DNA from: Valencia hispanica
Taxonomy: Eukaryota > Chordata > Actinopteri > Cyprinodontiformes > Valenciidae
Assembly (NCBI GenBank): GCA_963556495.2
Contig: OY747702.1
Coordinates: 15,347,403 to 15,411,402 of the forward strand
Direction of reading: 5' to 3'
Length of the DNA: 64,000 bases
Shown in pieces: positions 55,755 through 64,000 of this stretch. A model generated the notes under the pieces. That model ran no database searches and was not told the origin of the DNA. It saw only the letters and a list, made by a program, of their open reading frames with translations. The stretch's first letter is position 1. Each line of letters opens with the position of its first letter. The translations under genes were made by a program, and so were the position numbers.

Positions 55755-56955
55755 TATAGACCCTTTCCAAAAAATTTAAATCACATGGAATAGTTTATTT
55801 ATTGCCATAATTCAATTTAAAAATGTTAAACTTCCATAGATTATGGATTCAGGGCCCACAACTTAAACGATTTCAAATATTTAGTTGTTTATTTGTACAT
55901 AGTTTGGGCTTCCAGCTTATAAAACCCACAACAACCGTAATTCCAAATATTAGAATACTTTGAAGAAATCACCATTTAATCTCAGTTTTTGCATAAAAAA
56001 ATAAAACATTTAGAATCACATCAAATCAATCAAAATATGGTACTTTCAAAACAATATGTCAATCTTCAATACTTGGTAGGGAATCCCTCTGCCTTAATCA
56101 CTGCTTCGTGGCATTGGGGCAATCACCCTGTGGCATTGCCTGGAAGTTATGGAAGCCCAGATTTCCTTGATGCTTGCTGTCAGCTCTTCTTTGTTTTTGG
56201 GTCTGGTGCCCCTCATTTTCCTCTTGATAATACCCCATAGATTCTCAGTGGGGTTTAGGCCCAACGAGTTGGCTGGCCAGTCAACAAATGTGATGACATA
56301 GGCATCAAAGGTTTTGTTGCTTCTGGCGGTATGGGCGGCAGCCAGGTCCTGCTGGAAGATGAAATCTGGATCTCCATACAGATCCTCAGCAGAAGGAATC
56401 ATGAAGTCCTCTAAAACATTCTGGTAGACTGATGCAGTGACTTTGGATTTAAGAAAGCAGAGTTTACCAACACCTGCACCGGACATTACACCCCAAATCA
56501 TGACTGACTGGTGATATTTCACACTGAACCTCAAGCAGCTTGGGTTCTGTTCCTCACCCATCTTTTCACCCCCACTTTTTTTGGATAGGTTTTTTTGTAT
56601 GTTTCTTTTTAATAAAAGACTAAATGAAACGGAAGTAACAAGGCTATTTTTAAAATGTAAGGAGTAGAAAGTACAGATAATTGCGTGGAAATGTAAGGAG
56701 TAGAAGTAGGCAAAAAGATAATTACTCCAGTGAAGATAAATACCCACAATTTCTACTTTAGTAAGGTAACAAAGTATTTGTACTTCGTTACTTGACACCT
56801 TTGAGTTTAGTAGATGGGTAATGTGACACTCAGTTTAAAACATTCATGCCCTGTAAAATTTGGGCTGATTTCTTCAGAGGATTCAAATTTTTTGAACTCC
56901 TGTTTATGTAGGTTTTATGAGCTGGAAGCCCAAATTATATACAAATAAACAACTA
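55755..56955 (-). mobile_element. Tc1 transposon, third family, with internal foreign segment
   Basis: Ends: left TAGACCCTTTCCAAAAAATTT at 55756 and, on the far side, GTTTTATGAGCTGGAAGCCC at 56912-56931, the inverted counterpart of GGGCTTCCAGCTTATAAAAC at 55906-55925. The minus-strand frame from about 56560 to 56094 encodes the catalytic half: V-K-Y-H-Q-S-V-M-I-W-G-V, I-F-Q-Q-D (second catalytic Asp) and L-N-P-T-E-N-L-W-G (catalytic Glu), then Q-C-H-R-V-I-A. The N-terminal half is replaced by an unrelated repeat at about 56580-56815, so the copy is dead. Confidence 0.8.
56580..56815. mobile_element. Tol2/Zaphod-like hAT end fragment inside a Tc1
   Basis: Contains ATGTAAGGAGTAGAAAGTAC, GATAATTACTCCAGTGAAGA and ends GTATTTGTACTTCGTTACTT, GACACCTTTGAG. 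Repeated GTA.TT.TACTT words ending near CACCTTTG resemble the subterminal regions of Tol2/Zaphod-type hAT elements. The 234-codon open frame at 56798-56094 is a fusion of this segment with the Tc1 and has no biological unity. Confidence 0.4.
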
Positions 56956-56959
56956 TGTA

Positions 56960-56968
<9 letters not shown>

Positions 56969-57031
<63 letters not shown>
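56969..57031. repeat. (AT)n microsatellite, left part
   Basis: About 31 AT units, adjoining a Tc1 insertion. The tract resumes on the other side of the transposon at 58620. Confidence 0.95.
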
Positions 57032-57033
<2 letters not shown>

Positions 57034-57036
<3 letters not shown>

Positions 57037-58617
57037 TGGCTTGCAAAAGTATTCGGCCCCCTTTGAACTTTTCCACATTTTGTCACATTACAGCCACAAA
57101 CACGAATCAATTTTATTGGAATTCCACGTGCAAGACCAAAACAAAGTGGTGTACACGTGAGAAGTGGAACGAGAATCATACATGTTTCCAAATTTTTTTT
57201 ACAAATAAATAAGTGAAAGTGGGGTGTGCGTAATTATTCAGCCCCCTGAGTCAATATTTTGTAGAACCACCTTTTGCTGCAATTCCAGCTGCCAGTCTTT
57301 TAGGGTATGTCTCTACCAGCTTTGCACATCTAGAGACTGAAATTCTTGCCCATTCTTCTTTGCAAAACAGCTTCAGCTCAGTCAGATTAGATGGACAGCG
57401 TTTGTGAACAGTAGTTTTCAGATCTTGCCACAGATTCTCGATTGGATTTAGATCTGGACTTTGACTGGGCCATTCTAACACATGGATATGTTTTGTTTTA
57501 AACCATTCCATTGTTGCCCTGGCTTTATGTTTAGGGTCGTTGTCCTGCTGGAAGGTGAACCTCCGCCCCAGTCTCAAGTCTTTTGCAGACTCCAAGAGGT
57601 TTTCTTCCAAGATTGCTCTGTATTTGGCTCCATCCATCTTCCCATCAACTCTGCCCAGCTTCCCTGTCCCTGCTGAAGAGAAGCACCCCCAGAGCATGAT
57701 GCTGCCACCACCATATTTGACAGTGGGGATGGTGTGTTCAGAGTGATGTGCAGTGTTAGTTTTCCGCCACACATAGCGTTTTGCATTTTGGCCAAAAAGT
57801 TATATTTTGGTCTCATCTGACCAGAGCACCTTCTTCCACATGTTTGCTGTGTCCCCCACATGGCTTGTGGCAAACTGCAAACGGGACTTCTTATGGTTTT
57901 CTTTTAACAATGACTTTCTTCTTGCCACTCTTCCATAAAGGCCAACTTTGTGCAGTGCACCACTAATAGTTGTCCTATGGACCCCCTGAGCTGTAGATCT
58001 CTGCAGCTCGTCCAGAGTCACCATGGGCCTCTTGGCTGCATTTCTGATCAGCGCTCTCCTTGTTCGGCCTGTGAGTTTAGGTGGACGGCCTTGTCTTGGT
58101 AGGTTTACAGTTGTGCCATATTCCTTCCATTTCTGAATGATCGCTTGAACAGCGCTCCGTGGGATGTTCAAGGCTTGGGAAATCTTTTGGTAGCCTAAGC
58201 CTGCTTTAAATTTCTCAATAACTTTATCCCTGACCTGTCTGGTGTGTTCTTTAGACTTCATGGTGTTGTTGCTCCCAACATTCTCTTAGACAACCTCTGA
58301 GGCCGTCACAGGGCAGCTGTATTTGTACTGACATTAGATTACACACAGGTGCACTCTATTTAGTCATTAGCACTCATCAGGCAATGTCTATGGGCAACTG
58401 ACCAAAGGGAGCTGAATAATTACGCACACCCCACTTTTCACTTATTTATTTGTAAAAAATGTTTGGAATCATGTATGATTTTCGTTCCACTTCTCACGTG
58501 TACACCACTTTGTATTAGTCTTTCACATGGAAATCCAATAAAATTGATTCATGTTTGTCGCTGTAATGTGACAAAATGTGGAAAAGTTCAAGGGGGCCGA
58601 ATACTTTTGCAAGCCAC

Positions 58618-58619
<2 letters not shown>
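57034..58619 (-). mobile_element. Tc1 transposon, nearly intact (1586 bp)
   Basis: Both ends begin CAGTGGCTTGCAAAAGTATT and inverted similarity extends about 210 bp (57034-57245 versus 58619-58410), the IR/DR architecture of Tc1 elements. It sits in a TA microsatellite, giving TA at the junctions, the required target. The transposase on the minus strand has one in-frame stop and no frameshift. This is the least eroded DNA transposon in the window and the same subfamily as the relics at 11225 and 16849. Confidence 0.95.
57251..58261 (-). pseudogene. Tc1 transposase with one premature stop
   Basis: The frame runs from ATG at 58261 to the stop at 57253-57251 (336 residues), interrupted once by TAA at 57802-57800 (codon 154). 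It starts MKSKEHTRQVRDKVIEKFKA. The first helix-turn-helix is at residues ~10-55, G-R-P-P-K is an AT-hook-like linker (~60-64), and a second DNA-binding domain follows to ~125. Catalytic triad: D149 in W-S-D-E-T, D240 in Q-Q-D-N-D-P-K-H and E275 in N-P-I-E-N-L-W, spaced 34 residues apart (DD34E). The stop lies five residues after the first catalytic Asp. The enzyme cuts and pastes the element at TA sites; this copy cannot make it full length but could still be moved in trans. Confidence 0.93.

Positions 58620-58649
<30 letters not shown>
58620..58649. repeat. (AT)n microsatellite, right part
   Basis: Continuation of the 56969-57031 tract, with one ACAT interruption, after the Tc1 insertion. 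Confidence 0.9.
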
Positions 58650-60190
58650 ATTACCAATACACATGCTGATGGGAGATGGCAATTTAGAGAATAGAAGAAA
58701 ACAGGGGAAATAGACCAGGTGAGTTGAAGAAATGGTTATAATGCATGTACCTCTTGCTTCACCAAAATGTCCTGCCGTGGTTTCAATGAGGTGCACTTCT
58801 GCCAGTTGTGCCATTAAGAAGTACAATGATCGTTCACTGCTATTGTTGTTAACAGATCTAAAAACATGTTCAGGATTGCAGCTGTTTGTATAAAAAGTTG
58901 CTTTATATAAGGTTTGTTTCTTTAACTTTCATCAGTTGCTATTTTATTTTCCGCATCAGATGTTTGAAAAAGACACTAACAAGCTTAGCAACAGAAAATT
59001 GATTGAATAAAACATAGTCAATGTCACTAACATGACAAACCTGTGTAATAAAACATATACAGGCCCCCCACCACGCGTTCCTATATCTAGCAACGCCCCT
59101 GGACTATTCTTAAATGTCCCATCAAAAGCCCCATTAGATATCTTGGAGAGATCTGAAAACGGTATTGAACTTATTGTTTATTCACAGAATAAAGCACAGT
59201 CAACATAGTTAATAGGGGCAGTGTATTCACAGAATACACAACAAGAGATACTGTTCAACTTGATCAGTTTAAAGCTATTTAAGATTTATGTCGGGTTTTT
59301 GTTGTTTGTGTCATAGAAAGGTACCAAAAACTGTTTCTGTTGCTGAATGTTTGAACAGCATCCATGTCTGTCCTGAGATATGTGTAATAGTTTCTGTACC
59401 ATTCTGTGTGCCTTTTCAGTTTGTGAGGTGCATAACTATTTCAATGAAGGGCAAGAGTTTCAGTTTTTCTCTGCTTTTCACCTTTTCCTGAAAGCATTCA
59501 TTTTTTTCCTCGTGAAAAGTCAATCCATCTTGTAAATAATTGAAGTGTTTTGGGTCAGAATATGCTAAAAGCACAGTAAACATAGTAAATATGAGCAGTA
59601 TCATCAGTTTCTCCGCAGCTGTTGACAGGGCATGGCTTAGACGTCCAGCTACTTACCATTTCTGCAACTCAGCGTTCATAGTTCACAGTTCCTTCCTGTG
59701 TAAGGAATTCATAATAACTTCATTTCAATGCATCACTGATTGATTTTTTTCCTTTAAGATGGCTGTATACGGTTTATCTATTCTTTTCTAGCTCTTTGTT
59801 TTTCTCAGTTTCCCCTGATCAGAAGTTGTTTTGTTTTTGTATCTGTCACAGAACTTTCAAGTGACATGGCACCAACGGCACCAATAGCAATGAACTGAAT
59901 CTAATTTCTTAATCCCCAGCAACTACCAACTACTACGTACGCTTTTATTTAGAATGTGCTCGAGGAGGTTGTCTTTGACCTACTTTAGATTTGTTTTTGA
60001 AACATTTGGGGTTGAACACTCTGAATTTAAACAATAAGTACAGAACAAATATGGTTTGGAAAATTGACCCCACCATTTAGTATTTTCTTGGTTCTTTGGT
60101 TTTTAACATGCATGAAAAAAGGGGAACTTTCTCCCAATTATATATTCCCTTCACTCGATCACCTTCTGCTGTGACTTTAAAATTGCACAG
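58650..60190. other. Non-coding (intronic) sequence
   Basis: No recognised gene or repeat. Confidence 0.55.
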
Positions 60191-60192
60191 CT

Positions 60193-60420
60193 AAGTTTTA
60201 AATGGTTTATGGCCGGTGTATTTAGCAGATCTGAGCAGTCTCCACAGCCCTATTAGACCTCTGTGTTCAGCCGAGCAGGTTGTACTAAATGCTCCCAGGA
60301 GGAGGAGGAAGTTTAGCCTCATAGCAGCTGCTGTCCTTCTGTGGAACAACCTACCTCTATGGAATGCTCACCACACTCATTCCTACTAGCTAAATATAAT
60401 AGCAACAAGCAGAGTTTTAA
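60193..60420 (+). mobile_element. LINE C-terminal fragment
   Basis: One frame from about 60205 to 60375 reads G-L-W-P-V-Y-L-A-D-L-S-S-L-H-S-P, then V-L-N-A-P-R-R-R-R-K-F-S, then V-L-L-W-N-N-L-P-L-W. The pattern P-x-Y-L-x-D-L, R-R-x-F-S, L-W-N-x-L-P is the C-terminus of fish LINE polyproteins, as at 7853-8110. No stop interrupts this segment, but only about 60 codons remain. Confidence 0.6.
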
Positions 60421-61754
60421 TGTATTCCATGTGATACGTGCATATCAATAGATCTGGCAGCTCTTGATGGGTTCTGTTGGTCAAAAACTCCCAACTTTCA
60501 ACATATCTTTTCTGGGTTAGATAAAGACGAGGACTGGATTACCATAAATAACATGAAAAAAAACCTGTCAACATCTGGTGTTGGGAGGGGTAATCCAAAG
60601 AGTAAACCAAACACTACATTCTTGATAGTTGCTAGAGAAAATAACCCACCCACATCTAAATCCACAATGCAACCCTGGTCAAAAATTGTCAATCGCTGTT
60701 AGTGGTGTCTAATGTGTCTTAAAGGCATCTTCTGTGTCCAGTGCCCTTCTCTTTCCCTGTGACTAGGTATCTCAGTCGACAGTGACTGGCTGTAACACAT
60801 ATGCAACTCATAATGTCACCAAATATGGTCTCTGGTGGCAATCGTAACAGCTGCTGCTAAATCCAAAAAGGTGCACAGCCATCAGTTGTCTGAATGTGTA
60901 GTAAATTATTTTCCAACCTGGTCCTTTCCTTAACATTCTCATTGTGTGAGTGTGAACTTAAAATATATAGTACACACTGAGAAACATGAGTGATTTCTCT
61001 GTGTTCAGAGATAAAGTTTCAAGAAACACCGAATAAAGAGCAGTAATTGTAAATGCTTGAAGTGAAGGTAACAGGACTTCTTTTCTTGTCCAGTTGTCTT
61101 CTATTTAGGCACTTAGTGTGGTCAAGTTGTGGATGACTGGGAATCTACGGCAACATAAAGAGCAGAAATCAAATTTAAGGCTGAACCTTACTTGGCTCGC
61201 TTCACTGTATGAAACTCTCATTTTAAATGAACAAAACTCTTACTTCGAACTATGGGTACCAAGCTGTACACCTAATAGCTTTGAAGTAGGCAATTAAAGA
61301 CTAAAAATGTCATTGAAAAGTATGAGCTGCACATTTTCAAGCTCAAGATGACTTCCCTAGAGATTCCCTATAGAAATAGCAGCATGGCTTAGTCTTGATG
61401 TATTTGAGAGCAGAACGTTTCAAGCTTCAGAAAGTTTCAGTGTACTCAACGAGGGTCATGGTTAATATAGATGAAGTGGGTTGTAGTGGTCATCGGCTTA
61501 TTTTTACTGTGGGAGTGTAGATAATGAACCATTTCAAAAGACAGGGCAGAACAAGCACTAGAAGTTGGGGTAACTCTTGAGAGAGACCTTCAAAAGAAGT
61601 CCACAAGAGGTCAGTAGCTCTGATCTCAGGTCAAGTTCCAGGTAGAGTAAAAGAGGGCTGTATGTAGTGAGAAATTTTACCATTAATACTGGTGTGAACT
61701 GATTGTGAACAAAGAAATGTACTGGACAGTCCTTTGGGTTTAGGAATACATTCT
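60421..61754. other. Non-coding (intronic) sequence
   Basis: No recognised gene or repeat. Confidence 0.5.
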
Positions 61755-62175
61755 GGCGTCCACTGGAGGAGTTGAAGTATCTCCGAGTGTTGTTATTAAG
61801 CGAGAGATTGATTGGTGGATTGGGGTAGTTTGCAGTTATTTGGATGCTGTACTGGTTGGCTGCAAAGAACAACACTCAACTGTAATAATGAACTTTGGAT
61901 TGTAACCAACAGTAGGAATATTGCTAAAACAGGCGGTGTGAATAATCTTCCTCTGCAGGGTGGTGGAACTCACCTCGCATTGCTGTCTCTCTCTGAATTG
62001 TTTGGGCCTTTAGTAGGGTTGCTTTCTGGACACTTTCCTGAAAAGCACTTGCATTGAACTCAGAGATTGGATCTCATGTCTGTCTTGGAACCACCTCAGA
62101 CTGTCCCCGAATTAGCAGAAGGATGTTGCTGTTTAAATTGTTCGCCCAGGTCTTGGATGAATGGATGGGCAACCT
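61755..62175 (+). mobile_element. LINE RT 3' fragment, strongly decayed
   Basis: Same family as 2590-3095. GAGTTGAAGTATCTCCGAGT (61769), AATGAACTTTGGATTGTAAC (61886) and CTTCCTCTGCAGGGTGGTGG (61949) follow, in order, conserved nucleotide blocks of the end of this RT gene. The terminal GGATGAATGGATGG near 62155-62168 fits its 3' tail. Frame and codons are largely destroyed. Confidence 0.5.
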
Positions 62176-64000
62176 TTATCTTAACTCCTACTGCTCCAAA
62201 TACGCGTTTGCTCTCCTCTCCTGCTGACAGTGGAAGGCAGCATAAACACTGAGAGGACTGGGAGTTGATTTCTGAGACACTTTCACCCCTGCTGAAAGTG
62301 TCTCAGACCTCTTAGCCTCAGGACATTGAAATTAAAGTTTTAAGTGAGAAATAAAGTATTATTTCATGGTGAATTATGAAAAGGAGTACATAAAGATACT
62401 ACCCAAGCCACAGTGCTTATCATGGTTACACTTTGCAAACCTCTATGTGTGTCTCAGTAGCTGGCAAGTTCACATTCCTTTAAGGCTGACTTTAACCAGA
62501 ACACACTGATCCGAGGAGGGAGAACAATGTTCTCTGGCATTTAATGCTTGTTTTTTTGTACTTTTTTTTTACAAGTTGGGATTCTGCTCTGGGAGTTTTA
62601 CTTGCAAAATTCTGCTTGCTACCAAAATACTTGGTTAAAATGTATGAAATTCATACCAACAAGCTAAAGGCAAGTGAAGTTTTTCTAAAATTGCAGAATA
62701 TTTTTCTCCATATTTGTTCCTTTTTTTATTCATTGTTCCATTTTGTGCTGCCATCCATTGCTTTTGCGATGAGGCTTTAATGACTGTACAGTTAGAGAAT
62801 GGTGCAAAGGTTTAAAGTCATCTGAGATTTCCTAAAAGTTTAGTTTCAATAAGCCAGACTTTCTTGTAGGGATCTTGACATTATTATTTATGTATTTTTA
62901 GTCCAGTCCTTTTCCCTTACTGTGATAGCATATTTTGTGTGATTGAAATGAGGAACATGAAAATTTGGAGGACAGAATAAAAAAACAATTTACACTAGAG
63001 GAACAATAAATGAAAATCATGTCTCTAAGAGTTGCTTTAACCTTGATTTTTTGAAAACCACTGCTTTCAGACACTGTCCATTCAGTCTGACTAAGCTGGT
63101 GCGCATTTTGCAAAACGTGAGCATTGAACATTGATGGAGACTCCACTCAATGACCTGCAACTGTATTTGCAGCAGACACTGATTCTACAGTATTGACATT
63201 AAATACAAATTCGCACTTTTCTGAATTTTTCTGTAAAAGAATTTCAAAAAAACTGCACAACATGTTTTACTTCGCTTCACACTGTTGAACTACATTGTGC
63301 CTATCACATAAAATCCCCCGAAAATACACCGAACATACATCATTGTACTGGACAGCGCTGTTCATCAGACTGTCAGTGATATCTTTTATATGTTGTTTAT
63401 TTTGTCTTTGTTGTCGGAATCAGACCAAAGTAATAAACCCTAGGAACTTGACACTTAAGAAGACCAACTATCAGCCCAACAACATCCAACCAGAATGACT
63501 GTTGTTTATCACATGACCAAAAGACGTTAAGGTGAATGGCATTAATGCGACGACATTCTCTCCAGGGTTGTTGTTTTGCTTTAATTAGCTTGCTTTTAAG
63601 AGAAGTTGCGGTACAATATCATATTAAATTCTTCAATCCAAATCCTCTCCAGCTTTCCGAACTGAATCGTGTTTCGCACATGAAGTGCCAGTCATTCTCA
63701 GAAATCTCCCTTTCGTATTTCACTTTCCCCCTTTCAGTGATGTTGTTCACATATTGGACTGAAGACATGGGAAGAGATTGTCCTTTCTTTTGCTCTTCAG
63801 CACAAGCTGCATGTAATTCATGGCTTCGTTCAAAATTAGTTCCATGCAACATTTTCTCTAATGGTTTGTGCACGGAGACATCACTTTGTCTTCAAACAAT
63901 ATTTAAAACAAAGTTCTTACTGAAATGTCTAATCAAACTCAGTTACATAAAATCACGTGATACTTGCTCCTCTCGTCTCTTTACCAGCGTCCCTAGCAGA
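62176..64000. other. Non-coding (intronic) sequence to window edge
   Basis: No exon of the receptor gene or other gene is visible. The open frames at 62898-63146 and 63619-63873 have no domain. Confidence 0.55.

Noticed and set aside
56094..56798. 234-codon frame read as one protein
   Set aside because: Only the part from about 56560 down is Tc1 transposase; the rest is an unrelated repeat that happens to be open.
56904..57212. Tyr/Ile-repeat open frames
   Set aside because: They read through the (AT)n microsatellite and a Tc1 terminus.
55989..58261. Plus-strand open frames opposite the Tc1 transposases
   Set aside because: Mirror frames of minus-strand transposase genes.

Overview
The window is vertebrate nuclear DNA, almost certainly from a teleost fish. 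Reasons: low gene density, an AT-rich CpG-poor background, canonical GT-AG splice signals, tRNA-derived and V-type SINEs with typical fish tails, many Tc1 transposons, hAT and PIF/Harbinger elements, and fish-type L1, Rex1/CR1-like and L2-like LINEs. The mix of families suggests a percomorph or cyprinodontiform fish, but the species cannot be named from the sequence.

The only host coding sequence I can support is one 133-bp internal exon on the + strand at 53178-53310. It encodes the start of the third immunoglobulin domain of an IL-1 receptor accessory protein-like receptor, and the residues fit IL1RAPL2 better than IL1RAPL1. No other exon is recognisable, so about 53 kb upstream and 10.7 kb downstream are best read as two very large introns of this synaptic-adhesion gene, filled with layers of transposon debris.

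Layout. 1-365: end of a PIF/Harbinger transposon with its transposase N-terminus running off the left edge. 2.6-4.5 kb: a LINE 3' end and two small MITE-like elements. 7.4-8.1 kb: a reverse-strand LINE C-terminus with a repeated 3' region. 11-17 kb: eroded Tc1 pieces. 17.4-18.7 kb: a T/G-rich, C-poor tract with a V-SINE. 18.8-20.4 kb: an unidentified decayed reading frame split by a tRNA-SINE. 22.3-23.8 kb: an old, diverged tandem array with a period near 160 bp. 24.2-25.0 kb: a hAT deletion derivative with a BED-finger exon and an exact 8-bp target duplication. 29.9-32.2 kb: two colinear copies, in inverted orientation, of a LINE-derived sequence joining a 5' part to a 3' end. 35-40.1 kb: three Tc1 relics and a V-SINE split by a 1044-bp hAT element. 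40.9-41.7 kb: a Rex1/CR1-like RT fragment. 43.1-51.3 kb: an L1-type LINE with ORF1, endonuclease and RT, split by a 930-bp TTAA-flanked foldback element, then joined to a 2.9-kb very GC-rich block ending in a 104-bp-arm hairpin. 54.3-58.6 kb: four Tc1 elements from different families, the last nearly intact and inserted in a (TA)n tract. 60-62 kb: two more LINE C-terminal fragments.

Nothing here forms an operon or pathway; the non-exon content is best read as a record of nested insertions. The least explained structures are the inverted LINE-derived pair, the ~160-bp tandem array, the GC-rich hairpin block and the decayed reading frame at 18.8-20.4 kb.
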